Shown here piece by piece: positions 26,060-34,406 of a stretch of 64,000 nt of DNA (its first letter is position 1; every line of letters starts with the position of its first letter). The DNA is taken from positions 62,001-126,000 of the forward strand of contig JAWAFC010000001.1 in NCBI GenBank assembly GCA_038890815.1, given 5' to 3'. This DNA comes from JAWAFC01 sp038890815 (GTDB taxonomy: Archaea > Micrarchaeota > Micrarchaeia > Burarchaeales > JACRGF01). The notes under the pieces were generated by a model. The model was not told where the DNA came from. It was given only the letters and a program-made list of their open reading frames with translations, and did no database searches. The translations under genes were made by a program, and so were the position numbers.

Positions 26060-26316
26060 CCCTCAATAATTTTGAAGACGGGGTCTCCCTCGCGGACTCT
26101 CGCAACCACCTTCATGCCGATGCTTTGGCCGGCCGAGGCCTGTGTGATGGGCTTATGCTCTATCTGCATGCTGCTGACTATCTGCTCGATGGGTCCCTCG
26201 TTGGCCTCGATGACAATTTTGTCGCCAACTTTCAACCCGTCGCTGAGGTCGATGGCAGCCACGCCTATCTTGTTGTAATAGTGCCTCACCACGCCTACCT
26301 GCTTTCTTTCGGCCAT
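26056..26316 (-). CDS. EF-Tu domain 2-like small protein
   Basis: 86 residues matching the beta-barrel domain 2 of translational GTPases (GVAAIDLSDGLKVGDKIVI, IEQIVSSMQIEHKPITQA, SAGQSIGMKV) without any GTPase domain. Such stand-alone proteins are widespread in archaea with no settled function. GGAGGTGAG lies just before the ATG, and a TATA element (GTATAAAAAG, about 26353-26362) sits further upstream. The 3' end overlaps the NMNAT stop by 4 nt. Confidence 0.8.
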   Translation of the reverse strand: MAERKQVGVVRHYYNKIGVAAIDLSDGLKVGDKIVIEANEGPIEQIVSSMQIEHKPITQASAGQSIGMKVVARVREGDPVFKIIEG

Positions 26317-26365
26317 GCTCTGCTCACCTCCCGGAAAGAAAGAGGAGATGGGGTATAAAAAGATA

Positions 26366-27550
26366 TCAGATTTCCATTTTGACTATCTTATTCCCCACCA
26401 CGCTGGCCTTTGCGGCCACGAGCACCGAATCCCCAAGTTGCCTCTCGGCATCCACGAAGGCATTCGCCCTTCTGTCCAAAAGCTCAAGCAGACGGCCGTC
26501 GGCGCTCTCGGCCATCTCGGACAGCTCGAGCGCAGCAAAACGCAGGATGCGCACGCCCGTGGCGTTGAAGCGGGCGGCCAGCAGCGCCTTCAGTTGGGTT
26601 ATGTTGGCGTTGTCGGGCAGGGTGAATGAGAGATTGAGCCTCGTGTCGGGGAAAACGGCGGAAGCGTTGGCGCCCGCGACTGCAAGGATTTCTTTTTCGG
26701 CGAGAGCCCTATCGGTGAAATTCTCCTGCACGATGATGATATTCTCGCGCACGTCGACAACGAAGGACAGGTTGCGCAGGGCATCGAGCGGGGCGCTCGC
26801 ATTCTCCACGCCAATTGCCGGAATGGGGGAGTAGCCTGTCACGCGCGCGCCTGGCAGGCTGTCATTGAGGCCGGCGAGGATTTCCTGCGCGCTCACCACT
26901 CTGTTTTCCCAGGCGAGCGTGAGCACGGCCTTGGCTTCGGGGGTGAAGTTCTTTATGTCGGCCGTGAGCAGTACATCCTCGGCTTGTGGGACTACGCGCG
27001 GCACATCGCTCTGCACAACCACCCCGCGCCGGATGAGCGCGGCCATGCGGATGGTCACGTTCTCGCCCACACCTATCCTCGGATCGATGGGGAAAACGGC
27101 GCGGCCGCCCGTTGCCGCGAGCAACGTTCCGGTTGAGGTGGTGAATTCCACAGCTCCAGGGATGGTCGCGCTGGCCCGGCCAACCACGTGCGCGCCCGCG
27201 CGCACGAGCCGCTCTGCAACCTCGCGCACGTGCGACGAGGCCGCCAGGTTGAGCACCGTTCTGTTGGGTGCGAGCCTGTTGGTGTAGAGGATTTTGCCTT
27301 CCTCCCTCAGCGCGCTGATCGCAGACTCAATTTCAGGAGAAGAGCCGAACACATCGAGCTCAGTGGCATAGGAAGTTATCGTCGCGTTGATGAGCGCCAG
27401 GCCTATCGCGCTCTCTGCCTGCTCCTCGGGCTCAGGGAGTGGAGGAGGCGCCTGACGCGGGGCGAGGGCGAATAGCTCAAGCAGGAAAAACAGAACGAAC
27501 AGAATGACCGCGGCTTTGATGATGTTTTTTCTCGAAAACAGCGCGCTCAC
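26366..27550 (-). CDS. Membrane-anchored protein of unknown function
   Basis: 394 residues with a single N-terminal TM (about residues 10-28) followed by a Pro-rich linker (PPPLPEPEE), then a large domain outside the membrane. It contains repeated alpha/beta motifs around hydrophobic cores (VREVAERLVRAGAHVVGRA, AEKEILAVAGANASAVF). No family recognised. It is divergent from FKBP. Confidence 0.6.
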   Translation of the reverse strand: MSALFSRKNIIKAAVILFVLFFLLELFALAPRQAPPPLPEPEEQAESAIGLALINATITSYATELDVFGSSPEIESAISALREEGKILYTNRLAPNRTVLNLAASSHVREVAERLVRAGAHVVGRASATIPGAVEFTTSTGTLLAATGGRAVFPIDPRIGVGENVTIRMAALIRRGVVVQSDVPRVVPQAEDVLLTADIKNFTPEAKAVLTLAWENRVVSAQEILAGLNDSLPGARVTGYSPIPAIGVENASAPLDALRNLSFVVDVRENIIIVQENFTDRALAEKEILAVAGANASAVFPDTRLNLSFTLPDNANITQLKALLAARFNATGVRILRFAALELSEMAESADGRLLELLDRRANAFVDAERQLGDSVLVAAKASVVGNKIVKMEI

Positions 27551-27612
27551 GGGAAAAAATTAGCCAGGCAAGCATTTATTTGTGTTCCGCACAAAAAGTT
27601 AGCGGTTTTTCC

Positions 27613-28308
27613 ATGACAAAGGTTAGCAAGGGGGACTTCATCAAAATAGAATACACCGGCAGAACGGTGAGCGACAACCGCGTTTTTGACACCACGAGTG
27701 CTGAGGTGGCTAAGAAAGAGGGCATTTTTGACGAGAAGGCGAGGTATGCGCCCGGGCTGGTTGTTGTGGGCATGGGCACCGTGATCAAAGGCCTTGATGA
27801 GGTGCTCGAGGGCATGGAGGTGGGGGAGAGCAAGAAGGTCGAGGTGCCGCCCGACAAGGCTTTCGGCCGAAGAGATCCAAACCTCGTGCGCGTGTTGCCC
27901 GAGAGCGAGTTCAAGAGGCGCGGCATTGAGCCCTATCCAGGTCAGCTTGTGAGCATTGACAATGCCATGGCGGTGGTGAAGAGCGTGAGTTCGGGCAGGG
28001 TGATGGTGGATTTCAACCATTTGCTGGCCGGCGAGACTCTCTCTTATGAGGTAAAGGTCGTGGAGAAGCTCACCTCGCTCGAGCAGAAGATAAACGCACT
28101 GCTCGAGAACAACGAGCTGCGGGGGAAAGTTAAGGTAGATGGGAACGTAGTTGAGGTCACCTTTCCAGCGGAAATAAAGAAGGACGCTGACTTCCTCATC
28201 AACAAAGCGAGTTTCGTGGCGAATGCTCTGCGCCTTCTCCCAGAGGTGGAGAGCATCCGAGTCATCGAAGAATATGCACGTGAGGAAAGAAAGGTTGAAA
28301 AAAGCTGA
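27613..28308 (+). CDS. FKBP-type peptidyl-prolyl isomerase, SlyD-like
   Basis: 231 residues from the ATG at 27613; 11 upstream residues of the open frame look untranslated and include the promoter side. The FKBP core is at about residues 4-150, with an IF (insert-in-flap) domain: FIKIEYTGRTVSDNRVFDTT, VIKGLDEVLEGMEVGE, and the IF segment GRRDPNLVRVLP. The insert motif FNHLLAGETLSYEVKV follows. The extra C-terminal domain (about 160-231) is typical of archaeal long-type FKBPs. Predicted cytosolic folding factor. Confidence 0.92.
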   Translation: MTKVSKGDFIKIEYTGRTVSDNRVFDTTSAEVAKKEGIFDEKARYAPGLVVVGMGTVIKGLDEVLEGMEVGESKKVEVPPDKAFGRRDPNLVRVLPESEFKRRGIEPYPGQLVSIDNAMAVVKSVSSGRVMVDFNHLLAGETLSYEVKVVEKLTSLEQKINALLENNELRGKVKVDGNVVEVTFPAEIKKDADFLINKASFVANALRLLPEVESIRVIEEYAREERKVEKS

Positions 28309-28334
28309 TGTCGAATAGCGTGCGAGGTGGTCGG

Positions 28335-28619
28335 ATGGAAACGGTGAAGTTGGAGATCAGCTATGCCGAGCCGGCCAGTAGGCTTGAACTGCTTATTCGG
28401 TTTCTGTGGGCCATTCCGCTGTACATCGTCATGGCTGTTCTCGGATTTGTTGGGTGGGTCTGCTTTGTCATCCAGTGGCTGCACATCCTGCTGCTGGCAA
28501 AGCGCAATGCCACGCTGCATAAGTTCATAACGCTTTACATCACCTATGCATACAAGTTTGTCGCATACATCCTGCTGGGGACTGATGAGCGCCCTCCGAT
28601 CATCCCAGAGGGCGTATAG
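28335..28619 (+). CDS. Small DUF4389-like membrane protein
   Basis: 94 residues from the ATG at 28335, chosen for its GAGGTGG Shine-Dalgarno at 28323-28329; an ATG at 28308 overlapping the FKBP stop is the alternative. It contains a long hydrophobic hairpin (FLWAIPLYIVMAVLGFVGW...) and the conserved-looking ITLYITYAYKFVAYILL followed by ERPPI. This resembles the DUF4389 family, whose function is not known. It is in an operon with FKBP. Confidence 0.65.
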   Translation: METVKLEISYAEPASRLELLIRFLWAIPLYIVMAVLGFVGWVCFVIQWLHILLLAKRNATLHKFITLYITYAYKFVAYILLGTDERPPIIPEGV

Positions 28620-28655
28620 GAATTTAGCAGGGCACGCAGCAAATACCTAGCGCAA

Positions 28656-28665
28656 GCTTTATAAA
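28656..28665 (+). promoter_or_regulatory. TATA box for the alpha/beta hydrolase
   Basis: TTTATAAACA lies about 31 nt upstream of the ATG at 28692, giving at most a few untranslated bases. Confidence 0.45.
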
Positions 28666-28691
28666 CAACCTTCTCTGAGAACATCTCATTC

Positions 28692-29945
28692 ATGGGCGGC
28701 CAGCGTGCGGTAAAGAGCAAAGTTGCCCGAGAGTGGGCACCACCGGAATTGAACAGCCACTTCCTTCAAAAGCCGCAGGACAGGCTCAGCGTGTTCTACA
28801 GGGCGTATCTGAGGGTAGAGCGCACATGGGAGGATGTCAGATCAGCTATCCGAAAAAAGCCAGGCTATGCTTCGGACAGCGAGGTGCGCGCGACCATCCC
28901 GGAAGTTATCGGAAAAACGAGGCATGGCGACCCGCTGAAGAGCATTAACTCTCACGATGGCGCGAGAATATGCTATTCTGACCATGTTCCAAAAAAGCCA
29001 ATTTCCGACATTGCGATAGTGATGCTGCCAGGGTGGGGCTGCTATCCGAGCATTTATGGCCAGCAGGCGGCCGTACTGGGAAAGTATTTCCGAATAATAA
29101 GAGTGAGAACGAGAGGGCACTTCGAGTCAGAGCTGGGCGCGAGCACCACAGCAACCTACATACACGATTGTGCAAAGGATGTGGCGGTCATACTGAAAAG
29201 TGAGGGGGTAAGGCGAGCCATACTCATGGGCCATTCGATGGGCGGGCTGATCGCGCTGGAGTTCTACAAGGAATTTAATGGCGACAAAATTGCTGCCATG
29301 GCGCTACTGTCGGCGCCTTACGGCGATCCTTTCAGGACGCTTCCGGTCAACCTGCAATGGCTTGGACCTTTGGTGGATGTGCTTCTGTTTGAGCTTCAGT
29401 TGACGCCTTTCATAAACTGGCTGAAGAGAACTCCGATAGTGAACAATCCGGTGTCCCGTCGCGTGCTTTACTCGCTGCTCACCGGCACCATTTTCAAAAA
29501 TAGCGAGAATGGGCTGGAGGATGAAGAAATGAAATTCCTCGCGCAGAGAGCGTTGGAGGTTCCGGTTGAGACCTTAGCGATGGCGCTCAGGGCTATGAGA
29601 AGAATGAACCTGTATCCTTTCCTGAAGGACATCCGTGCACCCACGCTCGTGCTGGCAGGGCTCAATGACCCGCTCGTGCACTGGAGGCACGGGGAGAATA
29701 TCGCGAAGGAGATAAACAGCGGGAACGGTGGCAACATAGCCACTTTTGTCAAGATAGCTTGCGGCCACATGCCCATGATGGAATTTCCCGAGAAATTCAA
29801 CCACATTTTCCTCTCATTCCTACTCGAGAAAGTGCCTGAATTCAGAGGCTCAGGAGAGCTGATTCGGGAGCGCAAGGAGATTGAAAAACAGCTTAGGGAA
29901 AAAGGCGTTGAAATCCCCTATAAAATAGAGACATGGCATGGCTGA
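28692..29945 (+). CDS. Alpha/beta-hydrolase fold protein
   Basis: 417 residues. The catalytic triad is visible: nucleophile elbow GHSMGG (about residues 179-184), Asp in AGLNDPLVHW and His in CGHMPMMEFP. The oxyanion region is MLPGWGCYPS. An N-terminal helical extension of about 95 residues precedes the hydrolase core, and a lid region (about 220-290) is hydrophobic. Probable esterase, lipase or lactonase; substrate unknown. It lies alone between FKBP and the tRNA-Gln gene, convergent with the latter. Confidence 0.85.
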   Translation: MGGQRAVKSKVAREWAPPELNSHFLQKPQDRLSVFYRAYLRVERTWEDVRSAIRKKPGYASDSEVRATIPEVIGKTRHGDPLKSINSHDGARICYSDHVPKKPISDIAIVMLPGWGCYPSIYGQQAAVLGKYFRIIRVRTRGHFESELGASTTATYIHDCAKDVAVILKSEGVRRAILMGHSMGGLIALEFYKEFNGDKIAAMALLSAPYGDPFRTLPVNLQWLGPLVDVLLFELQLTPFINWLKRTPIVNNPVSRRVLYSLLTGTIFKNSENGLEDEEMKFLAQRALEVPVETLAMALRAMRRMNLYPFLKDIRAPTLVLAGLNDPLVHWRHGENIAKEINSGNGGNIATFVKIACGHMPMMEFPEKFNHIFLSFLLEKVPEFRGSGELIRERKEIEKQLREKGVEIPYKIETWHG

Positions 29946-29946
29946 G

Positions 29947-30064
29947 TAGCCCCGGTCGGATTCGAACCGACGTCTCGAGGTCCAAAGCCTCGAATCCTTG
30001 GCCATTGTCCAAACTTTTCCCAAACGCCTCAAAGCGCCGGAAAAGGTTTCTAGACGACGGGGCT
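29947..30064 (-). tRNA. tRNA-Gln(TTG) with D-loop intron
   Basis: Minus-strand tRNA. Acceptor AGCCCCG pairs with CGGGGCT plus discriminator A. Anticodon arm is CGAGG-CTTTGGA-CCTCG (anticodon TTG). T-arm is GTCGG-TTCGAAT-CCGAC. The D-stem GTCT pairs with GGAT. The D-loop holds about 45 extra nt after A14-G15, which fold through AAACCTTTTCC against GGAAAAGTTT. Removing them leaves a 73-nt tRNA. CCA is not encoded. Intron ends are approximate. Confidence 0.85.
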
Positions 30065-30091
30065 GATTATTTTTGGGGAAATGGGTTAAAA

Positions 30092-31504
30092 TCAGTAGGC
30101 TTTGGCGAACCAGACAGCAAAGCCCTCCTTCCCGCATTGGATGCAGACGCCATCCTCCCTCGGCTTGTCAAATTCTGTACCCCTGACCTCGGCGGTTGTG
30201 GCCTCCTGTATCGCCTTGGCGCATTCCACCCCACCGCACCAGCCTGCCTTGACGAAGCCCCCTTTTTGCCCGATTATATCCTTCAGCTCAGCTATGCTGC
30301 GGGCGGTTGAGAGGCGCGCGCGGAGGGATTCCTCGGCTTTTTTCCGCAACTCGGAAAGGATTGTTTCAAAGTCCCTTTTCACCTCGCTGACAAGCCCGTC
30401 CTGTGGCACGCTTTTCTTCCCGCCCGTTCTCAGCGCGATGACCACTTTCTTCTCTGCGATTTCCTTTGGGCCTATCTCTATGCGGATGGGAACGCCCTTG
30501 CCCTCCCAGTGGTAGAATTTCTCGCCCGGTCTGACATCGCGCTCGTCTATGTCGACGCGTATGCCAGCACGCGCAAGCCTGTTTTTTATCTTCCTGCAGA
30601 CTTTGATGATTTCTTTCTCTTTTTCCGTGCTGGGAATGGGAACAATGATGACCTGAAGGGGCGCGATGGCCGGAGGCAGGATGAGGCCTCTGTTGTCGCC
30701 GTGAACTGCTATGACCGCGGCGAGGCATCGCATGCTGATCCCATAAGTAGTCTGCTTGGCAAAGTGCTTGTGGCCCTGTGGGTCGTCGAATTCTATCCCG
30801 TAGACGCGCGAGAAGTTCTCGCCGAGGTTGTGGATGGTGGCGGCCTGCAGGACTTTGCCATCCGGCATGAGCACATCGAGCGCGATGGAGTACACCGCAC
30901 CAGGGAATTTATCGTGATCCGGCCTGCGCAGGGCGAGGAAGGGCACGCCGAGAGTGCCGTAGAACTCGCTGTAGATGCGGAAGGCCTCGCGGATCTGCCT
31001 TTCGGCATCTTCTTCGCTCGCGTGCGCGCAATGCGCCTCGTTCCAGAAGATCTCCCTGCCGCGGATGAGCGGCCTTGTCATCTTGGTGTCGTACCTGTAA
31101 ACACAGCATGTCTGGTGCACGCGCATGGGGAGATCGGCGTGCGAGCGAATCCACAGCGCGAACATTGGGTAGATGACGGTCTCGCTTGTAGGGCGCACGG
31201 CGAGCTTCCTCTCCATGCGTTCGAGGCCGGCATGCGTGGCCCACATGACTTCGTCGGCAAAGCCCGCGATGTGCTCGGCCTCCTTGCCGAACTGCTCTTC
31301 GGGAATGAGCAGGGGGAAGAGCATCTGCTGGTGGCCTGAGGCATTCAGCAGCTTCTCCAGAAGATCGAAGCAAGCGCGCAGGGCAGCGTAGCCCCACGCC
31401 TTGTAGATGGGCATACCCTTGACGGGATAGCGTATGTCCGTGATGTCAGCCTGCTCAATGACCTGCGAGAACCATTCGGAAAAATTGCTCTTATCAAGCT
31501 CCAC
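30092..31504 (-). CDS. proS: Prolyl-tRNA synthetase, archaeal/eukaryotic type
   Basis: 470 residues if translation begins at the GTG at 31504, which is 26 nt from a TATA element (31526-31536) and would be leaderless; a TTG at 31522 gives 476. Class II motifs are present: motif 2 RPTSETVIYPMF with a downstream GREIFWNEAH, and motif 3 HGDNRGLILPP. The anticodon-binding domain and the archaeal C-terminal zinc-type domain follow, ending in WFAKAY. It charges tRNA-Pro. Confidence 0.95.
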   Translation of the reverse strand: MELDKSNFSEWFSQVIEQADITDIRYPVKGMPIYKAWGYAALRACFDLLEKLLNASGHQQMLFPLLIPEEQFGKEAEHIAGFADEVMWATHAGLERMERKLAVRPTSETVIYPMFALWIRSHADLPMRVHQTCCVYRYDTKMTRPLIRGREIFWNEAHCAHASEEDAERQIREAFRIYSEFYGTLGVPFLALRRPDHDKFPGAVYSIALDVLMPDGKVLQAATIHNLGENFSRVYGIEFDDPQGHKHFAKQTTYGISMRCLAAVIAVHGDNRGLILPPAIAPLQVIIVPIPSTEKEKEIIKVCRKIKNRLARAGIRVDIDERDVRPGEKFYHWEGKGVPIRIEIGPKEIAEKKVVIALRTGGKKSVPQDGLVSEVKRDFETILSELRKKAEESLRARLSTARSIAELKDIIGQKGGFVKAGWCGGVECAKAIQEATTAEVRGTEFDKPREDGVCIQCGKEGFAVWFAKAY

Positions 31505-31541
31505 GTATGTCTTTATATTCAAAAAGGTTTAAATTGGTTGG

Positions 31542-31910
31542 ATGGAAAGGCAAGGCTGTGGGAGGTTGACAATCGTGATGGCAGCTTTGCTGGTGGCCTG
31601 CGTGACGCAGCCGCCGCCAGCCGCTGCGGCTTTTGCCAGCTCTTCCAGAGTTTCCTTTCACTGCTCAAATCCGTCTTTCGAGCAAATCGGATTCTCGCGC
31701 GTGTTGAAACTTGAGGTGAATTTCAAGAACGAAGGGAGCATGCTGGCAAGCGGATGCGCGAGAGTGCAGGTGGTTGGAAAGAATGCGGATGTGCTCGCCG
31801 AAAAACTCACCTGCAGTAGGTTGCTATTTCCAGGAGAGACGCAGGCCGTCAGGGTTGAGGTGGCCGCTCCCATAGGTTCCTCACCAGCAAGCTATGCGTG
31901 CGTGAGGTGA
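31542..31910 (+). CDS. Small secreted or lipoprotein, unknown
   Basis: 122 residues. The N-terminal hydrophobic segment LTIVMAALLVAC ends in a lipobox-like Cys. The mature part (about 100 residues) has four more Cys and beta-strand patterns (RVLKLEVNFKNEGSM, QAVRVEVAAP), resembling a CARDB/Ig-like extracytoplasmic domain. A TATA element (CTTTATATTC, 31511-31520) sits 26 nt before the ATG; a GTG at 31575 with GGAGGT upstream is an alternative but would leave a very short signal. It is followed directly by proC. Confidence 0.5.
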   Translation: MERQGCGRLTIVMAALLVACVTQPPPAAAAFASSSRVSFHCSNPSFEQIGFSRVLKLEVNFKNEGSMLASGCARVQVVGKNADVLAEKLTCSRLLFPGETQAVRVEVAAPIGSSPASYACVR

Positions 31911-31914
31911 TTGC

Positions 31915-32721
31915 CTGGCGTTAAGAGCAACCCTGGGATTTATCGGTGCCGGAAAGATGGGCAGCGCGCTGATCAGAGGCCTGCTCGCGGCGAAGGCTGT
32001 GAGCCCGGGACAGATTGTTGTTAGCGATGCCAGTGGCGATAAGGCTGCCACGCTAGCGAGCGAGCTGGGAGTGGGTGTGAGCGATAACCGCGGGGTGGTG
32101 CGGCAAAGCGATGTGATTCTTCTGTGCGTAAAGCCGCGCGATATGCCTTCTGTCCTCGAGGAGATTGGGGGGGATGCCGCGGGGAAGCTCGTCATCTCCA
32201 TAGCTGCGGGCATCCCCACAGGCCTTGTCGAGGGGAGGCTTGCCGGAGCCCGTGTTGCGAGGGCGATGCCGAATCTACCATGTCTTGTGGGCGAGGGCGC
32301 GAGCGCCTATGCGCTCGGGAAAACGGCGAACGAGAGTGATGCCGCAGTTGTCACGTCGCTCTTCGGCTCTGTGGGAAAGGTCGTGCGCGTGAAGGAGGAG
32401 CTGTTGGATGCCGTGACCGCATTGAGCGGTTGTGGGCCTGCCTATTTCTATGAAGCTATCGACGCGCTGGCTGAGGCTGGCGAGAGAGCTGGTCTGCCGA
32501 GGGATATCGCGCGCGCGCTGGCCGCGCAGACCTGCCTCGGAGCCGGGAGAATGGTGGAGAAAACAGGCCTGTCGCCTGAGGAGCTGATCGCGCAAGTCGC
32601 CACCCCGGGCGGAGCAACCGAGGCTGGAATGAAAGAGTTAAAAAGCGCGAAGTTCAGAGAAGCGCTGGCAAATGCCTTCAAAGCCGCTGCCAAACGGGCA
32701 AAGGAGCTTGGGTTTAGATGA
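31915..32721 (+). CDS. proC: Pyrroline-5-carboxylate reductase, apparent CTG start
   Basis: Catalyses the last step of proline synthesis, NAD(P)H-dependent. The Rossmann motif LGFIGAGKMGSALI lies upstream of the first ATG (31957), so that ATG cannot be the start. The only in-frame candidate before the upstream stop (31903) is CTG at 31915, with GAGGTGA 5 nt upstream, giving about 268 residues (family about 260-280). Other motifs are MPNLPCLVGEG and the C-terminal SGCGPAYFYEAIDAL with VATPGGATEAG. It overlaps the next gene by 4 nt. Confidence 0.9.
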   Translation: MALRATLGFIGAGKMGSALIRGLLAAKAVSPGQIVVSDASGDKAATLASELGVGVSDNRGVVRQSDVILLCVKPRDMPSVLEEIGGDAAGKLVISIAAGIPTGLVEGRLAGARVARAMPNLPCLVGEGASAYALGKTANESDAAVVTSLFGSVGKVVRVKEELLDAVTALSGCGPAYFYEAIDALAEAGERAGLPRDIARALAAQTCLGAGRMVEKTGLSPEELIAQVATPGGATEAGMKELKSAKFREALANAFKAAAKRAKELGFR

Positions 32722-34397
32722 GTGTGGGGGGAATGAGTAGGCTCGGGATAATCGCGTTAGCAGCGTTTCTGTTCTTGGCCGGCTGCCTTGCTCCTCCAAA
32801 GTTCCAGTGCCCGGACGGCACGCTGGTGGAGAACGCCTCCCTGTGCCCCGTGCCTCCCTCCAGGGTATGTCCTTTCTCGTGCGATGATGCAAACCCGTGC
32901 ACGAGCGACTACTGCTCGGCGGAGACCAACTATTCCTGCGCACACGCTCCGTTGAGCGGAGAACAGGCTGGCTGCTCGGGCAACATCACCCCATGCCAAT
33001 ACAGGACATGTGAGGCTGGCGTGTGTGAGACGAGAATGCGGGAAGATTGCTGCGGGAATGGAGCATGCGAAGCGAGTGAGGACGCCAGCACGTGTCCCGT
33101 CGATTGCATGCTCGCGAACGTGACGCAGAATGTCACCAACATCACTGTCAGCCCACCGCCATCGCCTTCCTCTTCCTATTTTGGAGTGTTGAATGCGGAT
33201 ACCGACTATTCTGCGGCAGTGGAGTTGGGGGTGGGATGGAATAGGCCCATGACTGGCCCGTTTGACTGGAATATGATAGAACGCGTTGAGGGGGGGTATG
33301 ACTTCAATCTCACTGACGAATACGTTGCGCGCTCGCAGGCAAACAACCTGACCATCCAGGCCATCATCTGGCCATACAATAACCGGGATCAGCTGTCATG
33401 TCATGGGAATGAGTGTAAATTTCAGGGAATCGGCTCGCTGTCGCTTTTCAGATGCGCGCCCTGTGACTATAGGAAATACGAGAGGTTCGTCAGGGCGCTC
33501 GTGGAGAGATATGATGGGGATGGTGTGGAGGATATGCCGGGCCTCAGGGAAGCCATCAGGTACTGGGAGGTGGTGGATAGACCTTCGCTCGGGGATGGAA
33601 ATGCGCCCTACTTCAGGGGAACGTCGTTTGAATATGCGAACCTGCTGAGGGTTACTTACGGCGCGGTGAAGGCTTCCTGTCCAGAGTGTGAAGTAATGTA
33701 TGGTGGGCTGTCCGACCTGGATGTCTCGACGGTAAATTTCTTTGAGCGCACGCTACAGTTCGGCGCGAAAGACCACTTCTATATCGCATCGTTGCACGCT
33801 AACAACGCCGGCGAGGGTGTGAATCTGCTCTCCTTCAAGAACGTCCTCGCTCGAAATAATCTTAAAAAGGAAGTGTGGCTCACAGAGGTGGCCTATCCCA
33901 CCGGCAATTTCACTTACGAGCGATACGGCCCGGGGGTGAAGAGCCTAAGCGAGGAGGAGCAAGCTGCCGTGCTCGTGCGGAGCTATGTTTTCGCGCTCGC
34001 CAATGGTGCCAAGAAGATCTTTTACTCGCGCCTGAAAGAAGGACCTACCCTGTCGGAGGAGGAGAATTCGTATGCGCTCGTGAAATACGATGGGGGAAAG
34101 AGGCCGGCCTTCTATGCGCTCAAATTTCTGATACACCAGATTGACCGCTTTACCTCTGTTGAGATGCTCGATTATGGACCCGAGGTGCGCGCGTACAAGT
34201 TTGTTGTCCCGAGCAAACCCGCGCCCGTATATGTATTCTGGAGCAACGAGCCAAAGAGAGTGAATTTCACGAGCGACTCGTCCGCCATCAGGGTAAGCAA
34301 CATATTTGGCAATGAGAGCTATGAGGTTCCCACGCAGTTCAGAACAGCCAAACTGACGCTGACCCGCACGCCAATTTACGTAGAGGAAATCGGCTGA
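32718..34397 (+). CDS. Cys-rich lipoprotein with glycoside hydrolase-like TIM-barrel domain
   Basis: 559 residues (or from ATG 32733, better spaced from its GGGGGGA). The lipobox is FLFLAGC. Residues about 25-135 hold some 18 Cys in short motifs (CPFSCDDANPC, CCGNGACEASEDASTC). An Asn/Thr-rich linker (NVTQNVTNITV) follows. Then comes a domain resembling GH clan A/GH39: GWNRP, YWEVVDRPSL, and WLTEVAYPTG. The usual acid/base Glu of NEP is Arg here (DRP), whereas the nucleophile-like Glu of TEVAYP remains. It may bind rather than cleave glycans. Surface-anchored. Confidence 0.65.
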   Translation: MSVGGMSRLGIIALAAFLFLAGCLAPPKFQCPDGTLVENASLCPVPPSRVCPFSCDDANPCTSDYCSAETNYSCAHAPLSGEQAGCSGNITPCQYRTCEAGVCETRMREDCCGNGACEASEDASTCPVDCMLANVTQNVTNITVSPPPSPSSSYFGVLNADTDYSAAVELGVGWNRPMTGPFDWNMIERVEGGYDFNLTDEYVARSQANNLTIQAIIWPYNNRDQLSCHGNECKFQGIGSLSLFRCAPCDYRKYERFVRALVERYDGDGVEDMPGLREAIRYWEVVDRPSLGDGNAPYFRGTSFEYANLLRVTYGAVKASCPECEVMYGGLSDLDVSTVNFFERTLQFGAKDHFYIASLHANNAGEGVNLLSFKNVLARNNLKKEVWLTEVAYPTGNFTYERYGPGVKSLSEEEQAAVLVRSYVFALANGAKKIFYSRLKEGPTLSEEENSYALVKYDGGKRPAFYALKFLIHQIDRFTSVEMLDYGPEVRAYKFVVPSKPAPVYVFWSNEPKRVNFTSDSSAIRVSNIFGNESYEVPTQFRTAKLTLTRTPIYVEEIG

Positions 34398-34406
34398 GGG
34401 GCTGTT

